Part shown: positions 25,651 through 34,489 of the stretch, piece by piece | Numbering within the stretch: position 1 is the stretch's first letter | How the letters are laid out: each line of letters begins with the position of its first letter | DNA from: JABDKJ01 sp964609215 | GTDB lineage: Bacteria > Bacteroidota > Bacteroidia > Flavobacteriales_D > JABDKJ01 | Assembly: GCA_964609215.1 (NCBI GenBank) | Contig: CAZSQZ010000003.1 | Location: forward strand, 124,001-188,000 | Length of the DNA stretch: 64,000 bases | Reading direction: 5' to 3' | Position numbers and translations under genes: made by a program | Notes under the pieces: model-generated | Seen by the model: only the letters and a program-made list of their open reading frames with translations | What the model was told of the DNA's origin: nothing | Database searches by the model: none

Positions 25651-25670
25651 TTCGTTCCAGTATGAAAAGA
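25651..25670 (+). repeat. Right copy of the 20-bp imperfect direct repeat
   Basis: This is the partner of 24271-24290 (18 of 20 bases identical). It begins at the base after the TAA that ends the gene remnant, and lies 13 bases from the 3' end of the NADH dehydrogenase gene. Confidence 0.55.
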
Positions 25671-25683
25671 ATAAATCAAATTT

Positions 25684-26967
25684 TTAGTCATCAAATTTCC
25701 TGTTTTCAACTTCTCGAATGATTAATCTCAATCCTCTTTCAAATTTTAAATAGCTCCAACTCCAATTAGCAAAAACGATAAGCCTGTTTCTGAAGTCAAC
25801 CAACAACATTAAGTGCAGAAACATCCAAATAAACCATGCAAGCCAACCAGAAAATTGAAAGAATGGAAGATCTACAACTGCTTTATTTCTTCCAATGGTT
25901 GCCATAGTACCCCTGTCCTTATATTTAAAGGGCCTCATCTGCTTATTCTTTGCGAAATTATTTAAGTTCTTACCCAAATGATTTCCCTGTTGTCCTGCTA
26001 CGGACGCCAACATAACATGTCCCCTACCTTCCATTTCACTTTCAATGCAGGCTACATCTCCAATTGCAAAAATATTATCAAAGCCAATAATCTTGTTGTA
26101 CTCATCAGTTTTAATGCGTCTATTTTTATTCAAAGAAGCGTTTATATTCTTTAAGGGGGATCCAATTACTCCGGCAGACCAAATCAAGGTGTTCGCCTCG
26201 AAACTAATATCGTTAGTGACTACTGTCTTTCCATCATAATCTTTAACAAAAGTATTAAGCCAAATATTTACGCCTAAATCCTTTAGAAATTTATGTGAAC
26301 TTAGAGATGCTTTTTTACTCATTCCAGATAATACCCTATCAGATGCCTCGACCACATGTATCTGCATCTTTCGTATATCCAAGTCAGGGTAATCGTTAGG
26401 TAATATATTTCTTTTTAATTCTGCTAAAGCACCCGCTAATTCAATACCAGTAGCACCTCCCCCAACAATAACAAAATTCATCAACCTGTCTCTTACCGAT
26501 AGATCAGTAGTATTGAGTGCTTTTTCAAAATTCTGTAAAATTATACTCCTCAAGTCCAGGGATTCTCTTAGACTTTTCATGGTATAACCGTACCTCTGAA
26601 TATTATCTATTCCGAAAAAATTAGTCACTGCACCCGTTGCAATTACAAGCAGATCATATTTAAGCATGCCTATTTTTGTTTTCAGTTCCTTTGTTTCAAC
26701 ATTCACACTTTCCACTTCTGTCATTCTAAAATGGAAATTCTTCTTTCCCTTAAACACTTTTCTGATGGGATATACAATAGAGTCCGGTTCTAAACCTGAG
26801 CTTGCAACTTGATAAAGAAGTGGTTGGAAGGTATGGTAGTTATTTTTATCCAAAAGAACAGTCTGATAGCGCTTACTATTGATCTTTTGAACAAGCTTTA
26901 GACCTGCAAAACCGCAGCCAACTACTACTAGTCTTGGTAAGTCTATTTTAGGGATGTTTAAACCCAC
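25684..26967 (-). CDS. ndh: Type II NADH dehydrogenase (NDH-2) / FAD-dependent oxidoreductase
   Basis: The 427-residue protein has two dinucleotide-binding motifs: GCGFAG (17-22) for FAD and GGGATG (169-174) for NADH. TFQPLLYQVASSGLEP near 46-61 and FAIGDVACIE near 300-309 are typical of NDH-2, and a hydrophobic C-terminal segment (GWLAWFIWMFLHLMLLVDF near 375-393) would bind it to the membrane. It oxidises NADH and reduces menaquinone without pumping ions. The gene is divergent from the RNA methyltransferase gene at 27081. Confidence 0.9.
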   Translation of the reverse strand: MGLNIPKIDLPRLVVVGCGFAGLKLVQKINSKRYQTVLLDKNNYHTFQPLLYQVASSGLEPDSIVYPIRKVFKGKKNFHFRMTEVESVNVETKELKTKIGMLKYDLLVIATGAVTNFFGIDNIQRYGYTMKSLRESLDLRSIILQNFEKALNTTDLSVRDRLMNFVIVGGGATGIELAGALAELKRNILPNDYPDLDIRKMQIHVVEASDRVLSGMSKKASLSSHKFLKDLGVNIWLNTFVKDYDGKTVVTNDISFEANTLIWSAGVIGSPLKNINASLNKNRRIKTDEYNKIIGFDNIFAIGDVACIESEMEGRGHVMLASVAGQQGNHLGKNLNNFAKNKQMRPFKYKDRGTMATIGRNKAVVDLPFFQFSGWLAWFIWMFLHLMLLVDFRNRLIVFANWSWSYLKFERGLRLIIREVENRKFDD

Positions 26968-27080
26968 AATTTCATTTTATATAAAACGAATTTATAAATG
27001 AATTTAATACCTGAGCTTGTCTTTTTTATTCAAAAAAAATCCGTTGAGCTTTATTACTTAAATTCCCTTACTTTCGCCAC

Positions 27081-28229
27081 GTGAAATTGGTAGCGAAAAC
27101 GGCTTATGGCCTAGAAGATCTTTTGGTTGAGGAAATAAAAGCTATTGGTGGTGAACATGTTACTAAATTGAATAGAGCGGTTTCTTTTAAAGGCAGTAAT
27201 AAACTTATTTACAAAGCTAATTACATGTTACGAACTGCGCTCAGAATTATCAAACCCATTCTTGAATTTGAGGCTAGACATGAAGAGCGCTTTTATAAGG
27301 AAATGCAAAAGTACGATTGGTCTTATCATTTGGGGCCCAATGATACTTTAGCTATAGATGCAACTGTTCAAGGAGATTATTTTACCCATTCAAAATATAT
27401 CGCGCTCAAAGCAAAAGATGCAATAGTTGATCAGTTAAGAGATAAGTTTGGTTCTCGACCAAACATCGATCTTGATGATCCCGACTTCAGATTAAATATT
27501 CATATTTCCAACAAAACAGTTACCGTTTCTATTGATACCAGCGGGTTTTCATTGCATAAAAGAGGATATAAAAAAGGTATGTTTTTAGCCCCAATCAGTG
27601 AGGTTCTAGCGGCTGGAATGCTGAAACTTTCGGACTGGACAGAAGATAAACCTCTGGTGGATCTTATGTGCGGTTCCGGAACTATACTTATGGAAGCTGC
27701 CATGCTTGCTCAAAATATTCCTGCCGGTTTTTTTATTGAAAAATTTGGGTTTATGAACTGGGGACACTTCGATGAGGACCTATGGAAAGAGGTAAAACAG
27801 GAAGCGGACGCTGATATAACATTGAAGGAACTTGAGATTCATGGTAATGAAATTTCAAAAAGGACCTATAATGACACTCGAAGAATGCTTGACTCTTACT
27901 CTTTTTCTAAAGGTATTCAATTGAGTAATTTGGATTTCAAAGATTTAGAAGCTCCATTTGAGAATGGTGTGGTTATCACAAACCCACCCTATGGAGAGCG
28001 TTTTGATGAAGAAGATCCTTCAGATATGTATAGGGAGATGGGTAATCACTTAAAACAAAATTTCCAAGGTTATAATGCCTGGGTCATTACCTCAAACCTA
28101 GAGGCCATGAAAAGTTTTGGCTTGAGGCCTTCTCGAAAAATCATGCTGTACAATGGAAATTTGAAATGTAAATTTCACAAGTTTGAATTATATGGCGGCT
28201 CTAAAAAGGCAAAATATATGCAACAGTAA
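27081..28229 (+). CDS. THUMP domain 23S rRNA (guanine-N2) methyltransferase-like protein (RlmL N-terminal half type)
   Basis: The 382-residue protein begins at GTG 27081 with KLVAKTAYGLEDLLVEE, the conserved start of the family. A THUMP RNA-binding domain (to about residue 150, ending LNIHISNKTV) is followed by a Rossmann methyltransferase with DLMCGSG (194-200) and the catalytic NPPYGER (301-307), the N2-guanine methyltransferase motif. It corresponds to the N-terminal half of E. coli RlmL, which methylates G2445 of 23S rRNA. A decayed partial copy lies 1.6 kb upstream at 25442-25650. Confidence 0.92.
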   Translation: MKLVAKTAYGLEDLLVEEIKAIGGEHVTKLNRAVSFKGSNKLIYKANYMLRTALRIIKPILEFEARHEERFYKEMQKYDWSYHLGPNDTLAIDATVQGDYFTHSKYIALKAKDAIVDQLRDKFGSRPNIDLDDPDFRLNIHISNKTVTVSIDTSGFSLHKRGYKKGMFLAPISEVLAAGMLKLSDWTEDKPLVDLMCGSGTILMEAAMLAQNIPAGFFIEKFGFMNWGHFDEDLWKEVKQEADADITLKELEIHGNEISKRTYNDTRRMLDSYSFSKGIQLSNLDFKDLEAPFENGVVITNPPYGERFDEEDPSDMYREMGNHLKQNFQGYNAWVITSNLEAMKSFGLRPSRKIMLYNGNLKCKFHKFELYGGSKKAKYMQQ

Positions 28230-28349
28230 AGACTTGATTTGTTAAGTAATCTTCTTTTGCAATCTATTAACACTAAACAAAACGCAGTTTTATTAAAAAT
28301 CCCAATAAAAAGAGAGATTTCACTTATATTCGCTGCTTAAAATTTTCGC

Positions 28350-29261
28350 ATGGAGAATTTCATTTTAACCTGGGGAGGTCCTATTTTTATTGCACTCATC
28401 ATCATTGAGATTGTTTTCACACTTATATATGATCGCGATGTATACAGATGGAAAGATTTTGCCGCTAGCTCTTTTATGGGTGTAGGCGCATCTGCATTGC
28501 AGTTGCTTTTTGCAAAAGCAATGACCTTGGGATTATTCATTTTAACGTATGACCTTTTTAATCCTGTTGTAGATGGGGTTGCCACAAATCTTCTGGGCTA
28601 TAAGGCTTTTGGTTGGTCTTGGATAATTCTTATCATTTGTCAGGTCTGTGATGACTTCTCCTATTATTGGTATCACAGAGCCAATCATGAGATTCGATTT
28701 TTCTGGGCAGCACATATTGTGCATCATTCTTCTGAGCATTTTAATTTGGGTACTGGAATAAGAAATGGTTGGTTTACTTTATTGTACAAACCATTGTTCT
28801 ACATCTGGATGCCGATGATTGGTTTTAACCCTTATATGGTTATTGCATGTATGGCGATAGAATCATTATGGCAATTCCAATTGCACACACATTTCGTAAC
28901 CAAAATGGGAATTTTTGAGAAGATATTTAATACGCAAAGGCATCATCATGTGCATCACGCGAGAAATTTAGAGTATCTAGACAAAAATCACGGAGGTTAC
29001 CTTATCATCTTTGACAAGCTTTTTGGAACCTATCAGGATTTGAATGAAGACATCGAAACGGATTTTGGTGTCTTACACCCTCCAAAAAATGATAATCCTG
29101 TAGAAATTCTTACGCATGAATATGTGAATATTTGGCAAGATGTTAAGGCTTCGAAAACATGGAAGGAAAGATTCATGTATACGTTTGGCCCTCCGGGATG
29201 GAGTCCTGATGGTTCTCGTCAAACGGTTAAAGAAATGCAAAGAGAAGCTGGCTTGGCCTAA
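28350..29261 (+). CDS. Sterol desaturase / fatty acid hydroxylase family protein
   Basis: The 303-residue membrane protein has about five hydrophobic segments. It carries the three histidine clusters of the diiron fatty acid hydroxylase superfamily: HRANH (109-113), HIVHHSSEHFN (near 122-132) and QRHHHVHHA (near 196-204). These enzymes use a non-haem diiron centre to hydroxylate or desaturate lipids at the membrane; the lipid here is unknown. A second family member is encoded at 53498-54640. All expected ligands are present. Confidence 0.9.
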   Translation: MENFILTWGGPIFIALIIIEIVFTLIYDRDVYRWKDFAASSFMGVGASALQLLFAKAMTLGLFILTYDLFNPVVDGVATNLLGYKAFGWSWIILIICQVCDDFSYYWYHRANHEIRFFWAAHIVHHSSEHFNLGTGIRNGWFTLLYKPLFYIWMPMIGFNPYMVIACMAIESLWQFQLHTHFVTKMGIFEKIFNTQRHHHVHHARNLEYLDKNHGGYLIIFDKLFGTYQDLNEDIETDFGVLHPPKNDNPVEILTHEYVNIWQDVKASKTWKERFMYTFGPPGWSPDGSRQTVKEMQREAGLA

Positions 29262-29285
29262 TTTGGATTTAAGGATTGTGGTAAT

Positions 29286-31226
29286 TTACCACGCTCCCCT
29301 TTTCTTGAATTTAATTTTATTACTTCTGGTTTTAGCTCTTATTTCTTTGTCTTCAGATCCTACGGTTCTGTAAATAAGGTTTATACTAAAGTTTCTGGTT
29401 TGCATTGGAAAACCGTCAATGCTAAAATAAGTTGCATTGCTTAGGTTATTGGCTTGAATAGCTACTTGTACCCTATCTGCTATTTCTGAGACAAAAAACA
29501 CATCATGTATCCATGAATAGGGAATGCTATTCATATTCAATTCATCTGTAAACTGGCTACCCACAAATTTTGATCTATAACCAAACCTTCTTGGCCCATC
29601 TAATAGGGCAAGTGTGATTTGTGCCGTCCATTCTGGGCTATAAACAAGACTCAATCTTTTCAAAGTTAAACCCAAGGAAGGTGGCTTAAGCTCCGTGTTG
29701 TTATAAGACACGGATATTTTGGACATGAAATCTGCATTGCTTCCGGTGAAGAATTGTTTGTAGTTTAAGTTAAAACCTCGCACACTTACTTCACTGTAGT
29801 TAACTGGTCTTAAGCCCAGCACTGAATCTGGTATTACCTGAATCCAGTTCTTAATGCTTTGCTGATAAATATTAAAGTTAAGGTCAGCATTATCTCCTGG
29901 TCTCAATTGCCAACCTGTTTCAAAAGCCCATCCATTTTCCGGATCTAGCTCTGGATTTCCAATACCTCTTAAAAATAAATCATCATAAGTAGCTGTTCTT
30001 CCCAAACGCTTTACACCTGCCCAAAGTTTAGATTTTTTGAAATAATGATCATAACCAATGGAAGTATTGAATGGAACCTTATAAACACTGCTGAATTCCT
30101 GTTTTATAGAAAAAACCAATCTGGACATATTCCAGTTGCGTTGCGCTTTACCCCAGAAACCAGCCGCACTTTCAGGTTTTATTAAACCATAGTTTGTGCT
30201 AGTGACATTCATTGTCCTCAGCTCTAAACCACCATTAAAAAAGTAATTATCAAGTTTATACTGGAAACTGGAATTCAAGTGAATCCTCCTTTGGTTATAC
30301 TCAGCATTAAAGGAGGTAGAGTCTACAGAATTGATGATTGAATCTTCCCTAAAATCCTGCCTATCGTTAATATAACCAAGAACATTTGACCATTGAAAAT
30401 CTCCATCCTCTAACACAGATTTCAAAGCCAACTTAAAGGACCTATCATCTTGACTAGCAAAGGCACTTGGCAAGCGAATATCACTTGGTAAATTCCTATC
30501 GTATTTAGAATACCAAATATGTCCTGAATAGGTATTCTTGGAACTTCTGCCTCTACTAATATATCCTACATCTTGTTGAAAATTCCACCCATTATGAGCT
30601 GTATTTATTCTTTGTTGGTTGACTCTTCCTATGGAATCAGTATTCCTGAAAAAAAAGTCATTATCCTTTTTAAAATAGTCCAAGTGTGTTCTGGAATAAA
30701 AATCTTCATTTCCAACATGATAGGTTCCACTGTAATCAGAACCATTAAAACTACTCAAACCAAGACCTAGTTCCAAAGACCTATCATTCCATGGAACTTC
30801 ATTCTCCAACTTTATGACACTACCTGGAAATTCATCGCTAAATAATGTTATGTTTTTAAATAAGCTTGACCTTATAAGCGCCAAATCAGTTAGGCCAGTA
30901 CTAGGAGCATTCAAATTTATTCCATGCCAATCTAGTCTAGTATTTTCTCCTCTTAAGCCCCTAAAGGAAAAGGTATTAATATTTCCATTTCCAAAGCTGT
31001 TTACATTGAATGCACTTGAATTTCTAAAAAGCTCATCCAAAGAATTGGAATAATTGAGCAGTTGATCAACTGAATCTATTTGGTGAATATATGTTCCCGA
31101 TTCTCTTTCTATGGGAATGATCAATTTCTCAATTGCCTCGGTTTCTTTCAACTCTTCCTGGGCACTAAGAATACATGAAAATAATAGGAATAATATAAAA
31201 AGGTTATTCTTCAATCTCCTCGTCAA
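29286..31226 (-). CDS. TonB-dependent outer-membrane receptor
   Basis: The 646-residue protein has a signal peptide (MTRRLKNNLFILFLLFSCILSAQ). A plug-like domain lies near residues 40-150 (LDELFRNSSAFNVNSFG, INTFSFRGLRGENTRLDWHG), and a 22-strand-type barrel follows with ATYDDLFLRGIGNPELDPENGW near 385-405, a classic TonB-receptor stretch. ISYNNTELKP-like and YFSIDGFPMQTRNFSINLIY segments close the barrel. It is short, and its ligand (siderophore, cobalamin or other) is not indicated; no cobalamin riboswitch was seen in its leader. Confidence 0.87.
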   Translation of the reverse strand: MTRRLKNNLFILFLLFSCILSAQEELKETEAIEKLIIPIERESGTYIHQIDSVDQLLNYSNSLDELFRNSSAFNVNSFGNGNINTFSFRGLRGENTRLDWHGINLNAPSTGLTDLALIRSSLFKNITLFSDEFPGSVIKLENEVPWNDRSLELGLGLSSFNGSDYSGTYHVGNEDFYSRTHLDYFKKDNDFFFRNTDSIGRVNQQRINTAHNGWNFQQDVGYISRGRSSKNTYSGHIWYSKYDRNLPSDIRLPSAFASQDDRSFKLALKSVLEDGDFQWSNVLGYINDRQDFREDSIINSVDSTSFNAEYNQRRIHLNSSFQYKLDNYFFNGGLELRTMNVTSTNYGLIKPESAAGFWGKAQRNWNMSRLVFSIKQEFSSVYKVPFNTSIGYDHYFKKSKLWAGVKRLGRTATYDDLFLRGIGNPELDPENGWAFETGWQLRPGDNADLNFNIYQQSIKNWIQVIPDSVLGLRPVNYSEVSVRGFNLNYKQFFTGSNADFMSKISVSYNNTELKPPSLGLTLKRLSLVYSPEWTAQITLALLDGPRRFGYRSKFVGSQFTDELNMNSIPYSWIHDVFFVSEIADRVQVAIQANNLSNATYFSIDGFPMQTRNFSINLIYRTVGSEDKEIRAKTRSNKIKFKKRGAW

Positions 31227-31384
31227 ATAGGGTTTATAGCTCGTGGCAAAAGTAAGTTTTAGACATGGAAAAAAGGACTTTTTTATATAAGAGTAATTGA
31301 CAATTCGTTGAAAGTGTTTAAAAGGATTACAAGAAAGTGCCTGTAAAAGCTTGAATAGATTAATAGTACAATCTATAGATTTAT

Positions 31385-31402
31385 AAAAAGCTATTGCTTT
31401 TT
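31385..31402 (-). terminator. Terminator hairpin overlapping the Lacal_2735-type gene stop
   Basis: AAAAAGC and GCTTTTT form a perfect 7-bp stem around TATT, which contains the TAG stop of the minus-strand gene. On the minus strand the 3' arm ends in a run of T (GCTTTTTATAA). An A/T-rich terminator is likely. Confidence 0.4.
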
Positions 31403-31564
31403 TTCTAACTCTTCAATTCTTTTGAGGATTTGATTGGCTTCTGCTACTTTGGCATCGCTTGCCGTTCTATCTACTGTGCTAAGACGATGTGCTTCCTTAA
31501 GCATTTTCTCGTAAGCTTCATTTAATTTATCTATTTCAGATTTCCTTTTGAATAAGCCAAACAT
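31391..31564 (-). CDS. Lacal_2735 family (DUF6435) small protein
   Basis: The 57-residue protein from ATG at 31564 starts MFGLFKRKSEIDKL, followed by EAHRLSTVDRTASDAKVAEAN and a terminal helix. This is the pattern of the Lacal_2735/DUF6435 small proteins that are widespread in Flavobacteriia and have no known function. A longer frame to 31582 adds MDCSLG and is less likely. It is cytosolic and helical and lies 30 bp downstream of the alpha/beta hydrolase gene. Confidence 0.78.
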   Translation of the reverse strand: MFGLFKRKSEIDKLNEAYEKMLKEAHRLSTVDRTASDAKVAEANQILKRIEELEKKQ

Positions 31565-31594
31565 ACCTAGAGAACAGTCCAATATTCAGATTGT

Positions 31595-32248
31595 TTAGTT
31601 TTTAGCTAAAATCTTGGATAAAATGGTGTTAATCTGCTCTGCTTTATTTCTTATCATAAAGTGATTTCCATCTTCAACCAAATATTCTGCATGTGTATAG
31701 GTATGAGGTAAAACCATGTCTCGTGTCCCATGAATTTGTAAAATGCCATTTGGTCTTAACCTATTGTCCCAGTTTAAGATCTTATCTATAGACCATTGAA
31801 CCAAATTTACCGAAGCTTGGTCTATCATTTCCTTCAGAAACTCTTTGTCTGTGGGTGTTCTAGCTCCCATTATATCTAGTGCAAATGGCGCTGCTTTTAA
31901 TGCAGTTTTCATATGAAGAAGAGCATTTAAGTGCATTCGGCCACTAGCTCTGAAATACCAGGGAAGTTCATTTCTTCCAGTTACACTTGATATAAGAATG
32001 GTTTGTTTGGGATGAATAAGGGTAGACAAGACTGTAGCCACCATTCCTCCAAAAGAAAGACCTAGTAAAATAAAAGGTTCAGAAGTATCAATAGGCTCTG
32101 CAAGTCTAATGGAATAATCTTTTAAGGACTCTTTTTTCCCAGGCTCTATCCATCCTAAGCATACTTTCTCATAGTTATTTGGAAACACTATTCTTTCAAA
32201 TACTTTCTCATTAGCTCCTAATCCGGGTATGCAGTAAATTTTGGTCAT
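31595..32248 (-). CDS. Alpha/beta hydrolase
   Basis: The 217-residue soluble protein has the nucleophile elbow GLSFGGM near residues 63-69 (Ser65). A late LQIHGTRDMVLP near 170-181 supplies the acid residue, and the histidine is in DGNHFMI near 194-200. A short cap region lies in between. The substrate is unknown; esterase or thioesterase activity is possible. It sits in a minus-strand run with the L,D-transpeptidase gene upstream (26 bp) and the Lacal_2735-type gene downstream. Confidence 0.85.
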   Translation of the reverse strand: MTKIYCIPGLGANEKVFERIVFPNNYEKVCLGWIEPGKKESLKDYSIRLAEPIDTSEPFILLGLSFGGMVATVLSTLIHPKQTILISSVTGRNELPWYFRASGRMHLNALLHMKTALKAAPFALDIMGARTPTDKEFLKEMIDQASVNLVQWSIDKILNWDNRLRPNGILQIHGTRDMVLPHTYTHAEYLVEDGNHFMIRNKAEQINTILSKILAKN

Positions 32249-32274
32249 ATAAGGATTGCAAAACTAACAGAGAT

Positions 32275-33006
32275 TTATTTTAAAATGTAATGACCGCTAG
32301 AATTTACATCAATGGTTCTTAAAATTCTTTTGGTTTCAAAATCATTATAAACCTTAGAAAGATTATTCCAAAAAGACCGATGTTCACTTAGTTGATTTTC
32401 TGCAATCATTTCATTGATTTTATTGGTTGAAAAATCAAAAGGGAAAATGTGAATAGGAATTTGACTTTGACCATTTTCTTTCGCCTGAACAGCAAGAACG
32501 TATAACTCTTTTATTTTATCATCAGTTAAGGGAATACAGCCAATGGTTTGGCAATCTCCATGAATAAAAATGTCTCCACCTCTAGGGCTTTTGCTGTTTA
32601 GTTTATCTGCTTTATTGGGATAATTTATCCCTAAAGACAGATGGAAATTGCTCAGCGGATTATAACGATCAATAAAATAAACACCTTCAGGTATTTGAAA
32701 ATCTCCTTGCTTTCTTTTAGGTCCAAGTTTTCCGCTAAACGCACAAAATGGATATTCAATCAGTTTTAAAAATTCACTTTCATTCTTATTCTTAGCCCAA
32801 ACTTCAAAGCGTCTTTCCTTTTTCAAAGCTCTGAAAAACAATTCAAGATTCTCCCATTCAATGTCCTTGTTCTTACAAATGGTCTTCAGACCTTCTTCCT
32901 TCTGGTCATAAGCGTTTTTAACACGTTGATATTTTAACTGGTTCTCTTTAAATCCTGTACTCACAACAATTAATACTAAAAAAATACTGGGTAAAATTAC
33001 TTTCAT
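32275..33006 (-). CDS. L,D-transpeptidase (YkuD) family protein
   Basis: The 243-residue protein has a signal peptide (MKVILPSIFLVLIVVSTGF) and a YkuD catalytic motif IHGDCQTIGC, with His149 and Cys157. GDFQIPEGVYFIDRYNPLSN near residues 101-120 is the upstream part of the fold. It probably cross-links peptidoglycan or attaches proteins to it in the periplasm, although many such small enzymes of Bacteroidota are uncharacterised. The catalytic residues are intact. Confidence 0.88.
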   Translation of the reverse strand: MKVILPSIFLVLIVVSTGFKENQLKYQRVKNAYDQKEEGLKTICKNKDIEWENLELFFRALKKERRFEVWAKNKNESEFLKLIEYPFCAFSGKLGPKRKQGDFQIPEGVYFIDRYNPLSNFHLSLGINYPNKADKLNSKSPRGGDIFIHGDCQTIGCIPLTDDKIKELYVLAVQAKENGQSQIPIHIFPFDFSTNKINEMIAENQLSEHRSFWNNLSKVYNDFETKRILRTIDVNSSGHYILK

Positions 33007-33072
33007 TTGGCTTCTTTATAAAGCCAACGACATCAATCTATAATCATTACAGGTTTTATATTCTTTTAACTT

Positions 33073-33567
33073 TTACGGTTTTTGAATCCACTTTAATTTT
33101 AGCGAACTATTCGATTCTTCAACAGGAACAATGATTAAAGTATCTCCGCTAAAGGAGAATCTTCTTTCAACCTTCTTACCCCAATCTTTAGGGTTTGAGT
33201 GGGATATTCTTTGATGTGTCACAAGCCCTTCATCATAATCGTAATTGTACTTACCCATATAGTAATAGGTGTTTGTTATGTGTTTTAGATCTTCAATGGA
33301 AATGGTATCCGAAAAATTGGCGTATTCATTATCATAATCGTGAAAGTCTTTAGTACTTAAGTGTAAAGCCATGTTATCCGTTCCATCGTAGAGCAGGTAG
33401 CCTTGCATGCCCCCATTCCAATCCTCCCAGCTTCCATCATCTGATTTTTTCTCCATTGAAAAAAGTGTCCAAAGACCTTTTATCGGATCAGTCGGTTTTG
33501 ATTGTTTATTGCATGCAAAAAGAAGTATAGCCATTGCAATAAGGTATCTAGGGATTGAAGTATTCAT
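33073..33567 (-). CDS. Lipocalin-like lipoprotein, hypothetical
   Basis: The 164-residue protein has a lipobox (LLFAC, Cys19). The mature domain begins IKGLWTLFSMEKKSDDGSW near 29-47 and continues GYLLYDGTDNMALHLS near 56-71, which is the pattern of small lipocalin-like domains. It ends with RRFSFSGDTLIIVPVEE-like strands. Ligand and role are unknown. It precedes the L,D-transpeptidase gene by 66 bp on the same strand. Confidence 0.72.
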   Translation of the reverse strand: MNTSIPRYLIAMAILLFACNKQSKPTDPIKGLWTLFSMEKKSDDGSWEDWNGGMQGYLLYDGTDNMALHLSTKDFHDYDNEYANFSDTISIEDLKHITNTYYYMGKYNYDYDEGLVTHQRISHSNPKDWGKKVERRFSFSGDTLIIVPVEESNSSLKLKWIQKP

Positions 33568-33679
33568 TTCTCATTCTTTAAGGATGCAAAATAGAAAATC
33601 TAGATTTTAGATGTAATGACATCAATATGAACAACAGGGCTTGAAAATAATTGAATCATGAAAAGGCAAAAAATGACAC

Positions 33680-33687
33680 TATATTTG
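33680..33687 (+). promoter_or_regulatory. Bacteroidota-type -7 element of cysH
   Basis: TATATTTG matches the TAnnTTTG consensus exactly. A start site near 33693 leaves a leader of about 33 bases before the GTG of cysH at 33726. The -33 region has no good TTG at the usual distance. Confidence 0.45.
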
Positions 33688-33725
33688 CAAAGTATCTCAA
33701 ATTAGGAATAAGAAATTGAATTGCA

Positions 33726-34400
33726 GTGGTGAATATTGAACATAATTTGGATTTAGAAAAACTAAACAAAACCTACGCTTCTCTGGATGTTTATAAAAGA
33801 GTAGAACAGCTTTACATTGATTTTAGCGAAGATGAGATCATGCTAACTTCAAGCTTTGCTGCTACTTCTGCCTTTCTTTTAAAGGTATTCTCAGATATTA
33901 ACAAAAATCAAAAGATCTACTTTATTGATACAGGTTATCATTTTAAAGAAACATTGATCTACAAGGAATACTTAACTCAGTTATATGATTTAAATATTGA
34001 AAGCATTTCAGCAAATAAACAGGATCATAAACTTACTTTAGATACAGAAATGTGGAACAATCAACCTAATAGATGTTGTCATATTAATAAGGTTAAACCT
34101 TTGCAACACATTAAAACAAATTATAAGATTTGGGTTTCTGGTCTGATGAAATGGCAAAGTGATTTTAGAAATTCATTGAACTTTTTTGAGCAAAGAGACA
34201 TCATAACAAAGTTCTACCCTCTTTTAGATATTGATTTTGACGGTAGAGATGAGTTTATCAGTAAACATCATCTGCCTTTTCACCCTTTAAAATCTAAGGG
34301 CTACTCAAGTATTGGTTGTTTTCATTGCACTGTTCCGGGAGAAGATCGAAGTGGACGATGGAATAACTCTCCTAAAACCGAGTGCGGATTGCATTTATAA
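33726..34400 (+). CDS. cysH: Phosphoadenylyl/adenylyl-sulfate reductase
   Basis: The 224-residue protein has IYFIDTGYHFKET near residues 75-87 and SGLMKWQSDFRN near 138-149. The cysteine pairs Cys117-Cys118 and Cys198-Cys201 would bind a [4Fe-4S] cluster, and the C-terminal ECGLH (219-223) carries the catalytic cysteine. The four cluster cysteines point to the APS-reducing type instead of E. coli-type PAPS reductase. It makes sulfite in assimilatory sulfate reduction. No cysND or sulfite reductase genes are adjacent. The start is the first of two GTG codons; no ATG is available. Confidence 0.9.
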   Translation: MVNIEHNLDLEKLNKTYASLDVYKRVEQLYIDFSEDEIMLTSSFAATSAFLLKVFSDINKNQKIYFIDTGYHFKETLIYKEYLTQLYDLNIESISANKQDHKLTLDTEMWNNQPNRCCHINKVKPLQHIKTNYKIWVSGLMKWQSDFRNSLNFFEQRDIITKFYPLLDIDFDGRDEFISKHHLPFHPLKSKGYSSIGCFHCTVPGEDRSGRWNNSPKTECGLHL

Positions 34401-34450
34401 AAGTCTGTATTACTGTATTTTACATCATTCACTAGAAAAATATTATTTTC

Positions 34451-34485
34451 AATGTTGCAACATTGATGTTTAAACATTATGTTTG
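34451..34485 (+). promoter_or_regulatory. Promoter with two palindromic operators ahead of marR-yceI
   Basis: Two perfect palindromes lie side by side: AATGTTGCAACATT (34451-34464) and ATGTTTAAACAT (34466-34477). The first contains a TTG (34455-34457) exactly 20 bases before TATGTTTG (34478-34485), which gives a TTG-N20-TAnnTTTG Bacteroidota promoter with both palindromes over the -33 to -7 region. MarR repressors bind such sites, so this is the likely autoregulatory operator. The start site would be at or next to the GTG at 34490. Confidence 0.72.
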
Positions 34486-34489
34486 TATC

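Noticed and set aside
29278..29292. Palindrome GTGGTAA-T-TTACCAC overlapping the TonB receptor stop, as a terminator
   Set aside because: No T-run on either strand; it may be chance.
31227..31390. Cobalamin riboswitch ahead of the TonB receptor gene
   Set aside because: No B12-box-like sequence was seen in the leader, so the ligand remains unknown.
34463..34489. Longer MarR start at TTG 34463
   Set aside because: It would translate the operator and promoter, and the added residues do not resemble the family.
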